Below are positions 16,328 to 25,961 of a stretch of DNA of 52,226 bases, piece by piece. Source of the DNA: Desulfococcaceae bacterium HSG8 (GTDB lineage Bacteria; Desulfobacterota; Desulfobacteria; Desulfobacterales; 4be13); contig JAUCGG010000011.1 in the NCBI GenBank assembly GCA_030378015.1, positions 1 through 52,226 of the forward strand. The letters run 5' to 3'. Each line of letters begins with the position of its first letter. Position 1 is the stretch's first letter. Position numbers and translations under genes: made by a program. The notes beneath the pieces were generated by a model that did not search any database, had not been told where the DNA came from, and saw only the letters and a list, made by a program, of their open reading frames with translations.

Positions 16328-17269
16328 ATGCCAACCGGAGCCTGTGGCATCAACTGTGATGTCTGCAAATTAAACCTTCTGGATGTCTGTTCGAGCTGCG
16401 GATCAGGAAAGAGTGCTGAGGCGAGAAACAAGCTTGAAGCCCAGAAAAGAATTTTCGGCGGCACATGCAGCATCCTTGAATGCGCGTGTATGAATAATCT
16501 CGAGTACTGCCTCAGGGACTGCAACTCATTCCCCTGTGATAATTTCAGCCTGGGCCCCTACCCGTTCAGCCAGGGATTTTTATCCATGCAGGAAAGGCGC
16601 CGCCATCAGAAACCGCCGGCCCTGACCCCGAATAAAGTTACCGTCACTGTACCCCCGGAATACTGGGATGACCTGCAGGAAAAAGATATTTTCACCCTTT
16701 GTAATTTCACACTTGCTGACCCGAATCCTTCAGGCGGGCTGGTTTTCCGTTTTTTAAATGAAGACGTGCTGGTTGATATCGGAAACCGCTGTCTGAAAAG
16801 GCTCACTGATGGCCAGTGGGAAAAAACAGATGACCCTCTACTGGAACTTGTCACGCTGGTATATCTGAATAACGTGAACTGCCTACATCCCCTTGGCAGG
16901 GACATTGTAAGCAGCAAAGACCTCAGGGAAGCCCATTTTTTTCAGGGCCCTCACGAACTGAAGACCGCCCCCCTTCTGGAGCGTTACGGAAATGATCCTG
17001 ACGGGTTCAGAAAAGCAGCAGAACATCTCGGCGGCAAGGCTATGGACATGGCAGATGTATCGTACATGCTTCTGCCCTTCCCCAGGGTCCCCCTGTACTA
17101 CCTGATATGGAGGGGAGACAGGGAATTCAAGCCGAGGATTTCCGTGCTTTTTGATCGTTCCATTGAACAGTATTTTCCAGCAGATGCCATATGGGGGCTG
17201 GTGAATCTGGTTTCTCTTTTACTGCTGAAGGGGCCCGATGAAATAGCCGCCCGGATATATGCCGTATAG
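16328..17269 (+). CDS. DUF3786 protein with cysteine-rich N-terminus
   Basis: This 313-residue protein starts with about 80 residues rich in Cys (CGINCDVCKLNLLDVCSSCGSG, CSILECACMNNLEYCLRDCNSFPC), like the DUF3795-type Cys clusters thought to bind metal or Fe-S. The C-terminal part (about 115-310) is a DUF3786 domain, with FLNEDVLVDIGNRCL, LVTLVYLNNVN, ADVSYMLLPFPRVPLYYLIWRGDREF and SIEQYFPADAIWGLVN. DUF3786 is found mainly in anaerobes; its function is unknown. GAGGTGA precedes the ATG. A paralogue with a different Cys domain is at 26419. Probably cytoplasmic and redox- or corrinoid-related, but that is inference. Confidence 0.85.
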   Translation: MPTGACGINCDVCKLNLLDVCSSCGSGKSAEARNKLEAQKRIFGGTCSILECACMNNLEYCLRDCNSFPCDNFSLGPYPFSQGFLSMQERRRHQKPPALTPNKVTVTVPPEYWDDLQEKDIFTLCNFTLADPNPSGGLVFRFLNEDVLVDIGNRCLKRLTDGQWEKTDDPLLELVTLVYLNNVNCLHPLGRDIVSSKDLREAHFFQGPHELKTAPLLERYGNDPDGFRKAAEHLGGKAMDMADVSYMLLPFPRVPLYYLIWRGDREFKPRISVLFDRSIEQYFPADAIWGLVNLVSLLLLKGPDEIAARIYAV

Positions 17270-17359
17270 AGCCGTTGATTCAGGTCTCCGACCTGACCTA
17301 ACCGGTTCGGACAGCATATCAGGTTCAGAATCGTGGCATGTATCTTGATAAACGCTTAT

Positions 17360-17428
17360 GAAAAAGCCGGGTTTTTCACCCTGTTCATGAAAATACCCGG
17401 TGAAAACAGATAAAAACCCGGCTTTTCA
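17360..17428. terminator. Inverted repeat after the DUF3786 gene
   Basis: The arms TGAAAAAGCCGGGTTTTT (17359-17376) and AAAAACCCGGCTTTTCA (17412-17428) pair, and an inner ACCCTGTTC...GAAAACAG adds to the stem. It lies 90 bp after the DUF3786 stop and just before the next gene's start. It may be a terminator, or an operator for the HTH-ATPase gene. Confidence 0.55.
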
Positions 17429-17461
17429 GAATGTATTTTCATGGTAAAGGAGCCATCCGAA

Positions 17462-19423
17462 ATGTCATCCATTCTGACATTGGAAGAAGCGGCCGAATAT
17501 TTGAAATTGAAACCTGAAGAACTGAGCCAGGAACTCTGCCTCAATCGTCTTCCGGGAATCAGGATTGCTGGCCAATGGCGGTTAAAAAGAGAAGCACTGG
17601 ACATGCTTTTTGAAAAACCAGGGTATAATAAGGATGGACCTGTTTCTGAAATTAAAGAAAAAACTGCCAAAGAGGGATACTTTGAAATAATTACAGCACA
17701 ACCTGAAAATGTGTCGGTAAAAAAATCCACTCTCCCTGAAAAGGAAATTCCCATTTCAAATCAGAAGGAATCCGAGATTAAAAAAGAATCAGCTCCTGTC
17801 AAAGAAAAAATTCATGAGGCAATTATACCAACACCCGGAGATACATCAATAAAAAATTCTGAGAAGATAATTTTCTCTTCAAGTCAGGAGAAATCCGAAG
17901 CAGCGGAATCAGCATACGAACAAAAGAATTCCGGATCGCCAGATACAACAAAAGTTTCAGCCCTCAAAACTATCTGTCCGCCGGGATCAGATTCGGCTTT
18001 TTCCACATGCCTCAGAGGGAGAATATTTGCATACAATCCCGGAAGGCGATTTGGTCATTCGAGACTGGCAGATGGGCGAGTTGTCTGGATAAATGCCTCT
18101 GATTTTCTAAATAAAAACTATATCCCTCAGATTGGTGACATTCTTGAATTTAATATGAATATTACGCCTAAAGGATTCCAGGCTTACAACATAATATTCA
18201 TCTCCCATGACGGTCATATTACAGGAGAAATCGCTGTGAAAAATGAGGTTCCGGACGCATCTTACAATAAACCCCTGTCCCGGTATCTCGGAATGCGTGA
18301 TCTTTACAGCCATAACTTACCTGTCTCCGGCCCGGGCTTTTTCGGCAGAAAAAGATTACTTACCCTGTTGACGAATGAGATTCATTCAGGACAATTCCTG
18401 GGAATTTACGGGCTCCGCAAAATGGGCAAGACTTCCCTGCTTTATCAGTTCCGGGATGAAAAACTCCGCGAAGAAGCGGTTGCTTATGTTGATCTCCAGT
18501 CGAGCAGTTCCCTGTCATCAGGGAATTGCAATCCATTATACTGGGAATTGGAACGTGATCTGTATCTGCGATTGCGTGAATGTGAACAGGAAATAACAAA
18601 TCTGTTGCGATTAGGTAAATTTGAGCGTTTCAGTGAACTTCCGGCCGAAAAAGAGCAGCATTCCGGGCTGATCTTCAGCGAGGATATTCGCTCAATCCTA
18701 GACGCGCTTGCTACCCGTAAAATATCCTCTGTCAAACGACTTGTGATTGTCTTGGATGAACTGGAGCGCATATTACCCATTGGCGGACAGCCGGGCATTG
18801 AAGGCAGCCTTAACTTTTTCGGACTGCTGCGCGGACTGGCCCAGACCGAACGGTATCGGGGATTACTCTCCGGTATTGTGGTGGCCGCCAATGCTTCCAT
18901 CAGCGAGAGAGGATATTGGGAAGGAATTGAGAATCCTGTTTTTGCTCTTTACAAACCGCTTTTTTTACCCTGCTTTACGCTTGAAGAATGCAATGAAATG
19001 ATTGTCACACTGGGAAAAAATATGAGTGTTTGCTGGGCAGATGACGCGTTAAAGACCATATTTGCTGAAACCGGAGGGCATCCGTTTTTAACCCGCATTT
19101 TTTGCAGCAAGATTGTGAAACAATATCCTGCCAGACCGATCACAGTTTCAGTTGAAATGGTCAAAGAACAGATTATTCCTTTTATCCGTACGGAGAGCGA
19201 TAAATTACAGCAAATTACAGAACTGCTGCACACGCATTTCCCCCAGGAAGAAAAGTTTCTGAACCAGATTGCTCTTGATGAGACACCAAAAGATATTCCT
19301 GACGAGGCACTTCGTCATTTGCTGGGATACAATCTTATTCAGTCAGACGGGAAAAAATGTTATCATATCACCATAAAATTACTGAGACGCTGGCTAAGAC
19401 GCAGAGCAGGAGAAAGAGATTAA
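17462..19423 (+). CDS. HTH - cold-shock-like - P-loop ATPase protein
   Basis: This 653-residue protein is built of unlike parts. An excisionase/MerR-type helix-turn-helix at 1-50 contains LTLEEAAEYLKLKPEEL and IAGQWRLKREALD. A low-complexity linker follows (about 55-180). A cold-shock-like OB fold at about 186-250 contains GRIFAYNPGRRFGHSRLADG and VWINASDF. An AAA/STAND-type ATPase at about 285-550 has FFGRKRL, Walker A GLRKMGKTS (317-325) and Walker B RLVIVLDELERI (near 425), with a helical C-terminal part. GGAG before 17462 fixes the start; an in-frame ATG at 17441 is less likely. Its stop overlaps the next start (TAATG), so the two ATPases are coupled. The DNA- and RNA-binding parts suggest a nucleic-acid sensor. 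Confidence 0.85.
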   Translation: MSSILTLEEAAEYLKLKPEELSQELCLNRLPGIRIAGQWRLKREALDMLFEKPGYNKDGPVSEIKEKTAKEGYFEIITAQPENVSVKKSTLPEKEIPISNQKESEIKKESAPVKEKIHEAIIPTPGDTSIKNSEKIIFSSSQEKSEAAESAYEQKNSGSPDTTKVSALKTICPPGSDSAFSTCLRGRIFAYNPGRRFGHSRLADGRVVWINASDFLNKNYIPQIGDILEFNMNITPKGFQAYNIIFISHDGHITGEIAVKNEVPDASYNKPLSRYLGMRDLYSHNLPVSGPGFFGRKRLLTLLTNEIHSGQFLGIYGLRKMGKTSLLYQFRDEKLREEAVAYVDLQSSSSLSSGNCNPLYWELERDLYLRLRECEQEITNLLRLGKFERFSELPAEKEQHSGLIFSEDIRSILDALATRKISSVKRLVIVLDELERILPIGGQPGIEGSLNFFGLLRGLAQTERYRGLLSGIVVAANASISERGYWEGIENPVFALYKPLFLPCFTLEECNEMIVTLGKNMSVCWADDALKTIFAETGGHPFLTRIFCSKIVKQYPARPITVSVEMVKEQIIPFIRTESDKLQQITELLHTHFPQEEKFLNQIALDETPKDIPDEALRHLLGYNLIQSDGKKCYHITIKLLRRWLRRRAGERD

Positions 19424-20979
19424 TGATAAATCCTTATGTATGGAATGAGGTGAGACCGGAGATGTGTTACGGCCGTGATGGGCAGTTAGGTGATTTACTC
19501 AGCGGGCTGGCAGGAACCACCCGGTATTCTTTTGGAATTGCCGGGGGAAGAAGGATGGGTAAAAGTACGTTGCTGCGACGGGCGGAGACGGATATTCAGG
19601 CTGGTGTTGAGCAATGGCTCAACCGGGGTATGCGAGTCATGCCAATCTATATTGACGGACTTTCTTTTCCTCGCCCGCTTGAAGCTGCTGATTTTTGGGG
19701 AAAGTTACTTCGTAAATTGCAGGAATATCTACCAAAACCTGATTTCAATCCGAAGATGCCAGTTGATTTTTCGGCTTTTAAAGACATAATAAAGCCGATT
19801 TTACAACAATTGCCCGAACAACCTCGCATCATTGTTCTTTTCGATGAAATTGAACCAATCACAGTATATGAATGGTCTGCCGGATTTTGGGCCAACTGGA
19901 GAGCATTATTAAGTAATACCCCGGGACTGAGCGAATATTTCACTGCTGTATTTGCCGGGGCACATGAGATCGCGGATTTACGGCATGACGTCGGTTCTCC
20001 CCTGGCTGATATTTTGGAATGGCAATCCCTGCGTTGCCTGGATTTTGAAGATGCCCGCACTTTAATGTGCGAACCTGTTGAAAAAGAATGGCCGGAGTCC
20101 TTTTTGAAACTCGTTTATGAAGAAACGGGCGGACACCCTTTTCTACTCCAATATGTTATGCATCAGGTGTGTAAAGGTATTGAGGAAGATTGGAAAGAAT
20201 CACTTGACAGAGCTGTCAAAAAATTCAAAAAAGAACGATACTGGCAGTTCAGTGAATGGTGGGAAAAATATTGCACTGACACTGCCCGCCGACTTTACAG
20301 GTGTTTACCGGATGACGGGTCAGCCATATCAAGACGCCGGTTGGTTCAGGAATTCGGTGTTGATGCTGCCGATAAGGGACTTGAAATTCTTCAGCATGTG
20401 GGGCTGGCCGCATCTGAAGATGATGATTTTGCCTTTCGTTATACAGGTGAAATGTTTCGCCGATGGTATCGGCTTCATTCATTTCCCCCAGTGGATGATA
20501 TTCAGTCGCTCATCTCTGTCGGAGAAAGCGATTCACTTGAGTTCAAGTCTTCGATTCGCTGGGATTATCATCAGGAAAAACTGAATAAATCGCTTGAGAA
20601 AGTCATCTTAAAAACGATTGCCGGCTTTATGAATGCCGATGGCGGAAAACTCCTTATCGGCGTTGATGATGAGGGCAATATTCTGGGTCTGGAAAAGGAT
20701 TTCCAAACCTTGAAAAAAAAGGACAGAGACGGTTTTGAGCTATTTGTCATACAATTACTTTCCAACGGAGTGGGTAAAGAGTTTTGTCCGTATATTCACC
20801 TGACGTTTGATCAGGTTGATGTAAATTATGTTTGTTTAATCAATGTTGATGCTTCCCCTAAACCTGCCTATGTTCGGGAGGGGAATGAGACCAGGTTTTT
20901 TCTTCGTACAGGGGCTTCCACCCAGTTGAATACCAAAGAGGCAATCGAGTATGTTTCAGCACATTGGGAGAAGGTTTAA
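19423..20979 (+). CDS. P-loop ATPase with C-terminal AlbA_2 (Schlafen-type) domain
   Basis: This 518-residue protein starts on the TAATG overlap with the preceding gene, with AGGAGA upstream. The N-terminal ATPase (about 1-270) has CYGRDGQLGDLL, Walker A GGRRMGKST (about 41-49) and Walker B PRIIVLFDEIEPI (about 133-146), similar in layout to the ATPase upstream. A winged-helix-like middle part (about 285-355) precedes the AlbA_2 / divergent AAA_4 domain (about 365-500), with ESDSLEFKSSIRWD, GFMNADGGKLLIGVDDEG and RTGASTQLNTKEAIEYV. AlbA_2 domains bind nucleic acid and relate to Schlafen nucleases. Whether this copy cuts is unknown. It likely acts with the ATPase upstream and the SNF2 protein downstream. 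Confidence 0.88.
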   Translation: MINPYVWNEVRPEMCYGRDGQLGDLLSGLAGTTRYSFGIAGGRRMGKSTLLRRAETDIQAGVEQWLNRGMRVMPIYIDGLSFPRPLEAADFWGKLLRKLQEYLPKPDFNPKMPVDFSAFKDIIKPILQQLPEQPRIIVLFDEIEPITVYEWSAGFWANWRALLSNTPGLSEYFTAVFAGAHEIADLRHDVGSPLADILEWQSLRCLDFEDARTLMCEPVEKEWPESFLKLVYEETGGHPFLLQYVMHQVCKGIEEDWKESLDRAVKKFKKERYWQFSEWWEKYCTDTARRLYRCLPDDGSAISRRRLVQEFGVDAADKGLEILQHVGLAASEDDDFAFRYTGEMFRRWYRLHSFPPVDDIQSLISVGESDSLEFKSSIRWDYHQEKLNKSLEKVILKTIAGFMNADGGKLLIGVDDEGNILGLEKDFQTLKKKDRDGFELFVIQLLSNGVGKEFCPYIHLTFDQVDVNYVCLINVDASPKPAYVREGNETRFFLRTGASTQLNTKEAIEYVSAHWEKV

Positions 20980-20984
20980 AGAAG

Positions 20985-21215
20985 TAAGGTATTTCCCCAA
21001 AATTAATATACCCGGCATCTTACTCTTGCTCTTACTCTTACTCTTGTACTCTTGATCTCAATCTTGCTCCTGCTTGATAAAGAGCAAGATTAAAATTAAG
21101 GTCAGACGGGCAGCGTGGGTAGATTATTTATTGGGAAATCCCTAAGTTGCCGGGGTTTCGGCGTGAGTTCAGTCGAATGCTTGGGATTTGTCAATCCCAA
21201 GCGAGCATTTCGGGG
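20985..21215. repeat. CTCTTACTC-rich stretch and repeat fragments
   Basis: The run CTTACTCTTGCTCTTACTCT and its relatives, followed by GATAAAGAGCAAGATTAAAA, match 133-205 and can partly fold back. A TTCGGCGTGAGTTCAGTCGA module and GGGATTTGTCAATCCC follow. A GTAAGGTATTTCCCC scrap resembles family D ends. No gene is seen in the 286 bp between the ATPase and SNF2 genes. Confidence 0.65.
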
Positions 21216-21265
21216 CATTAAATTTTTTCTGATCACCAGTTCAGAACATAGAATATAAGGTAAGC

Positions 21266-24046
21266 ATGTCAGAAGATACGTTTGATATCTTTGAAAAATT
21301 AAAGCGTAAAAAACCGGGAATCAGGCAGCATAAAATTACTTCTGCTGTGTTTTTTCAATTGGTCTTTGATGAAAACGGCGCGTATATCAGGGTCATTGAC
21401 GAAAAACAAAGAGAGATTGACCCGGATTACGAATACGCCAGTGGTCACACCCGCAATGTGTTAAAATTCATTGAAGAGGTAAAAGCCAGAAACAGCTTTC
21501 GCATTGACTGGGAATCCCCGAACGACAGAATTTATCTGGCTGAAAACGAATACCTGATCTGGCAATTACAGTATTGTGATAATTTTGTTGACACAGAACT
21601 GAATCCCATCTGTTTTGCAGAAGGGACTGCAAAAATTGTCGTCCGTATAGAAGATAAAAAAAAATTTTCAGAGACTAAGATTCTTCTTTCTTATAAGGGA
21701 GAACAGTTTGAAAAAATTTCATTTTTACATGAAAGGCATGCGTTCGCCCAGGGTAAAATCTACCGGATTCAGCCGCTGAGTTCGAATTTTAAGGATATCC
21801 GGATATTTGAAACCGCATTACTTCCCACACACCTGGAAAAATACCTGTCCTTACTCTTCTCTTCTTTCAGGAATATCTCCGTCCGTTACCAGGATTACAG
21901 GATTGCAGAAGGTTCTCCCGCGCACACCCGTCCGACTATGATCATTGAAAAAGTGGATGAACTGAACACTCTGCATTTAAGGATATCCCGTGCTTTACCC
22001 GGTTTTGATGCAGATTTTCTGGAGAATTACGATATTACCAGGATTGCATCGCTGAATGACCTGGATAAAAAAATCGTTGTCAGCGATGTCATTCATGAAG
22101 ATAGCCGATCCTGTTTCAGCGAGATTGAAAAGCTGCTTAAAAAACATAAAAAATCCCTCGAACACAGCAATAATTATTTTGAATTCGATAATGTGTTTGT
22201 AATTGATGAGAATCTGGCAAAAGAATTTATTCAGAAAGAACTGCCTCATCTCATTACGCGTTTTACAATTCTGGGTGCTGAAAAACTGAAAACTTATAAA
22301 GTCAGGGCGGTTAAACCCAGGTTAACCCTGAACTTATCCCACGGGATAGATTTTCTGGAAGGTGACGCAAGCCTTGATATCGAGGGTCAGTCCATCTCTC
22401 TTTTCGACGCTCTGAACCAGTACAGGAAAGATTCCTATATCTCCCTGAATGACGGAACTCATGCGATTATCAGTAAAAATTATATGAACAAGCTGAACCG
22501 TATATTTAAGAAGCACAGGGAAAATGTGAGGCTATCTTTATTTGACCTTCCGATTATCGAAGAACTGATTGACGAGAAAATCGCCCAGGAATCCTTCATA
22601 CGTTCGAGGGAGATTTTTTCAGGGTTCAACAATATCAGTAAATCAAAGCCCGCATTTCCCAAGCTGAATGCGGAACTCAGGCGATATCAGAAACAGGGAT
22701 ATAAGTGGCTGAGATATCTTCACAAGCATTCATTGGGCGGATGTCTGGCAGATGATATGGGACTTGGGAAAACCCTGCAGGCTATTTCCCTGCTCGCGTC
22801 CGTCTGCCCGGAGAAAAAAATACCTTCCCTGATCATCGTCCCCAAGAGTCTGCTTTTCAACTGGGAAAACGAGATCACTAAATTCAGGCCCGATCTTTCA
22901 TATTACACCTATCACGGCATGAATCGCGATCCGGGGGAGGCAAGTCAAAATCATCTGATTCTGACCACTTATGCGATGATCCGTAATGACATTGAGAAAC
23001 TGAAGGACCAAGAATTTTATTACGTCATTCTTGATGAATCCCAGCTTATAAAGAATCCGCATTCCCAGACTTCAAGGGCTGTAATGCTTCTGAAGACCAG
23101 ACACCGCCTGGCTCTGAGCGGAACGCCTATTGAAAATAACCTGGGAGAGTTGTACTCCCTTTTCCGCTTTCTGAATCCGTCAATGTTCGGTTCTGCTGAT
23201 GATTTTAACAGGAATTACGCGATCCCCATCCAGAAAGAAGACGATAAAGACGCGCTCCGTGAACTCAGGAAAAAGATATATCCCTTTATCCTGAGGCGGT
23301 TAAAAAAGGATGTCTTAAAAGACCTCCCGGACAAGATTGAGCAGACTCTTTATATTGAAATGACGCCCGATCAGAAACTTTTTTATGAACAACGGCGCAG
23401 GTTTTATTATGAAACCGTAAAATCACAGATCGCAAAAAACGGTATGGGCAAATCCCGCTTTTTTATCCTCCAGGCCCTGAGCGAACTTCGCCAGATTGCC
23501 TCCGTGCCGGAATCCAGGAGTGAAAATGAGATCACTTCGCCGAAACGTGAGGTTCTCATGGACAATATTTCCGAAGTTGTCGCGAATAATCACAAAGTCC
23601 TTGTGTTCGCGAATTTTCTGAATGCACTGGACTGCATTGGCGAAGACCTTGATAACACGGGGATTGATTTCCTGATAATGACCGGAGCCACAAGGGATCG
23701 GCGAACACTTGTGGAAAAGTTTCAGAATGATGATACTTACAAGGTTTTCCTGATGACCCTTAAAACCGGAGGGCTCGGACTTAATCTCACAGCGGCGGAT
23801 TATATCTTCATATTTGACCCCTGGTGGAATATCTCAGCGGAAAATCAGGCCATTGACAGAACGCACCGCATCGGTCAGGATAAAACAGTCTTCAGTTACA
23901 AACTGATCACAAGGGGAACCATTGAAGAAAAGATACTGGAACTCCAGAAACGAAAGAGCGAACTCTTTGACAGCCTGATCTCAAGCGATGGTGCGTCTAT
24001 AAAATCACTTGATGAAAAGGATGTAGAATTTATGCTGGGGTTCTGA
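21266..24046 (+). CDS. SNF2-family DNA translocase / helicase-like protein
   Basis: This 926-residue protein has an N-terminal half (1-460) unlike anything I recognise, then a complete SNF2 motor. RRYQKQGYKWLRYL leads into motif I ADDMGLGKTLQAI (P-loop about 499-503). Motif II is LDESQ (about 588) in place of DEAH. LALSGTPIENNLGELYSLF is motif III. The helicase C-terminal lobe contains VFLMTLKTGGLGLNLTAADY and DRTHRIGQDKTV. Such proteins move along duplex DNA to remodel bound proteins. A stand-alone SNF2 with a large N-terminal domain next to two P-loop ATPases is the kind of set seen in defence islands. It could also be a RapA-like recycling factor, but RapA marks are missing. Confidence 0.92.
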   Translation: MSEDTFDIFEKLKRKKPGIRQHKITSAVFFQLVFDENGAYIRVIDEKQREIDPDYEYASGHTRNVLKFIEEVKARNSFRIDWESPNDRIYLAENEYLIWQLQYCDNFVDTELNPICFAEGTAKIVVRIEDKKKFSETKILLSYKGEQFEKISFLHERHAFAQGKIYRIQPLSSNFKDIRIFETALLPTHLEKYLSLLFSSFRNISVRYQDYRIAEGSPAHTRPTMIIEKVDELNTLHLRISRALPGFDADFLENYDITRIASLNDLDKKIVVSDVIHEDSRSCFSEIEKLLKKHKKSLEHSNNYFEFDNVFVIDENLAKEFIQKELPHLITRFTILGAEKLKTYKVRAVKPRLTLNLSHGIDFLEGDASLDIEGQSISLFDALNQYRKDSYISLNDGTHAIISKNYMNKLNRIFKKHRENVRLSLFDLPIIEELIDEKIAQESFIRSREIFSGFNNISKSKPAFPKLNAELRRYQKQGYKWLRYLHKHSLGGCLADDMGLGKTLQAISLLASVCPEKKIPSLIIVPKSLLFNWENEITKFRPDLSYYTYHGMNRDPGEASQNHLILTTYAMIRNDIEKLKDQEFYYVILDESQLIKNPHSQTSRAVMLLKTRHRLALSGTPIENNLGELYSLFRFLNPSMFGSADDFNRNYAIPIQKEDDKDALRELRKKIYPFILRRLKKDVLKDLPDKIEQTLYIEMTPDQKLFYEQRRRFYYETVKSQIAKNGMGKSRFFILQALSELRQIASVPESRSENEITSPKREVLMDNISEVVANNHKVLVFANFLNALDCIGEDLDNTGIDFLIMTGATRDRRTLVEKFQNDDTYKVFLMTLKTGGLGLNLTAADYIFIFDPWWNISAENQAIDRTHRIGQDKTVFSYKLITRGTIEEKILELQKRKSELFDSLISSDGASIKSLDEKDVEFMLGF

Positions 24047-24266
24047 TAATAAGGCGATTTCCAATAAAGAAAATACCGTAAAACTGATTTTTAACCGCGA
24101 AAGATACGGAATTATCGGAATCATATTCTTTTTCCGGCATCTTTCATATCGGAATAAAGGCGGCTGACACTCCGGATTCGCAGTTCCGCCTTCGGCAGCC
24201 GCCTGAACGCGGAACCGCGAACCGGAAAATGATCGTGCCAAGATAAATCCAGACCGAAGGAATCGG

Positions 24267-25760
24267 GTGTAAACTCTTGAAATTCGGTAATGTCACCCGG
24301 TGGATGATCGCAGTTTTCTGCGAAAGTCCCACCCGACCGGCGAGAATTCGTTCGGAAAGATCAGAATGCCGGCGGAAAAGAATCCGGACATGGTGTTTAC
24401 TTCTCTTACACATCGGATTGATCTCAGGTTGCTGAGAGATTCGTTCCGGCTGGTGAGGAAAAGTAAGTCTGCCGGAGTTGACGGGGTGTCGGCGAAACAA
24501 TATGCCGAAAATCTCGATGAAAACCTCTGTAATCTGTATCAGCGGCTGCGGAGAGGTCAGTACGCTGCAACACCGGTAAAACGGATTTGGCTGGAAAAGG
24601 AGGACGGAGGAAAACGTCCGATTGGAATCCCGGCACCGGAGGACAAAATTGTTCAGAAGGCGACGGAAACCATCTTAAACGTCATATATGACGTTGATTT
24701 TTATGACTTTTCCCACGGATTTCGAAAAGGTCACAGTCAGCATAAGGCAATTCACGAACTCCGTGAACAGTGCCTGAAACTGAACATTAACCGGATCGCG
24801 GATGCGGATGTGAGCGGATTTTCCGACAATATAAACCACAGACTGTTGCAGGATATAATAAGCCGGAGGTAAATGACGGCGGAATACGGAGATTGATCGG
24901 AAAATGGCTGAATGCCGGAGTACTCGAAAACGGGAACCTGAGCCGTTCGGAAAGCGGGACACCGCAGGGTGGCGTAATCTCCCCCCTTCTGGCAAACATA
25001 TTCCTGCACAATGTACCGGATGACTGGTTTGTAAAAGAGGTAAGGCCACGAATGAAAGGGAGATGTTTCATTATCCGATGGGCGGATGATTTCATAATCG
25101 GTCCTGAGGCGAAGTCGGACGCACTGAGGATAACGGAAGTGCTGCCGAAACGGTTCGGGCGGTTCGGTCTTTCTCTGAATATGAGGAAAACGAAGCTGGT
25201 GAAGTTCGGGAAACCGGACAGAGCCGGAAAGTACAAACCCGAAACATTCGATTTTCTCGGTTTTACGTTTTATTGGGCAAAATCCCTCCGGGGATACCGG
25301 GTGATAAAGAAGAAGACAGCAAAGAAACGCCTGATGCGTTTTTTGAAAACGCTGTGGGACCGGTGTATGAGGAATCGTCACAAACCGCTGAAAGAACAGT
25401 ATAGGGCACTCTGCGAGAAGTTGCGGGGGTACTACCGGTATTTCGGAGTGCGAAGCAACTACAGGGCGCTGGAAACCGTTCGCAATCATGCGGTGAAGGC
25501 GTGGCGGTTCTGGCTGAGTCGCCGGAGTCACAAGGGCTGACTGAGCTGGGAGAAGTATGAGAAAATAATTTCAGACTTTCCGTTACCCTTGCCAAGAATA
25601 ATCCATAACATCTGAAGAGCAGCAAAAGTTATGCGTCAGACGGGGTCGTGCCTGTCTGATTTCCGAAGGGGTGAAAACCTTCGGAACCGAGGAACCGGAT
25701 GAGGGAAATCTTCACGTCCGGATCTGTGGGTGCGTCTGGTAACAGGCGCATCTACCCGGA
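24267..25760 (+). mobile_element. Group II intron, probably 5'-truncated and inactive
   Basis: The right end is convincing. Domain V is at about 25688-25729 (GAGGAACCGGATGAGGGAAA with the arm CTTCACGTCCGG). Domain VI is at about 25728-25757 (GGGTGCGTCTG, GTAA loop, CAGGCGC, then ATCT with a candidate branch A, then ACCC). Upstream of the RT, TTCGGTAATGTCACCCGGTG and GCGAAAGTCCCACCCGACCG look like intron RNA. No 5' GUGYG start or full domain I fits in the 220 bp after the SNF2 stop, which hold family D and hairpin scraps, so 5' truncation is likely. The RT gene inside has a frameshift. Confidence 0.75.
24366..25540 (+). pseudogene. ltrA: Group II intron reverse transcriptase / maturase, frameshifted
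   Basis: This RT would copy and splice the intron RNA. The first part runs to a TAA near 24872, with RKSKSAGVDGVSAKQYAENL, KRPIGIPAPEDKIVQKA and ADVSGFSDNINH. The second continues in another frame with IGKWLNAGVLENG, SGTPQGGVISPLLANIFLHN, the active-site RWADDFIIG (usual YADD) and KTKLVKFG. It ends with a maturase-like helical region containing LCEKLRGYYRYFG and AVKAWRFWLSRRS. One lost base at about 24868 explains the break: adding it gives SRRVNDGGIRRLIGKW, the expected family sequence. The start at 24366 (MPAEKNPDMV) is a choice; an ATG at 24300 lies in probable intron RNA. There is no clear HNH endonuclease domain. Confidence 0.88.
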
Positions 25761-25876
25761 AATGTCTGAAAGGCAAAAAAAACACCATATAACCCGGCAG
25801 TTGGGGCTTCCGCCAGCTTTAACCATTCAAAAATATTTCAGGACAGGCGTCTGCCAGGATTATATAATTCTCTGTC

Positions 25877-25926
25877 ATTCCGGGAAAATTAAAAAATGAA
25901 TATTTTTTAATTTTAACCCGGAATCC
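25877..25926. repeat. Palindromic element family C, half copy
   Basis: ATTCCGGGAAAATTAAAAAA mirrors TTTTTTAATTTTAACCCGGAAT around ATGAATA. It lies 115 bp beyond the intron end. No gene is seen from 25761 to 26010. Confidence 0.75.
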
Positions 25927-25961
25927 ACTGTTCGCGTAAATTTCCATCTACTGGGGAAAAA

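Noticed and set aside
21266..24046. DISARM or other named system helicase
   Set aside because: The SNF2 motor lacks the methyltransferase and PLD partners expected for DISARM, and RapA-specific features are absent.
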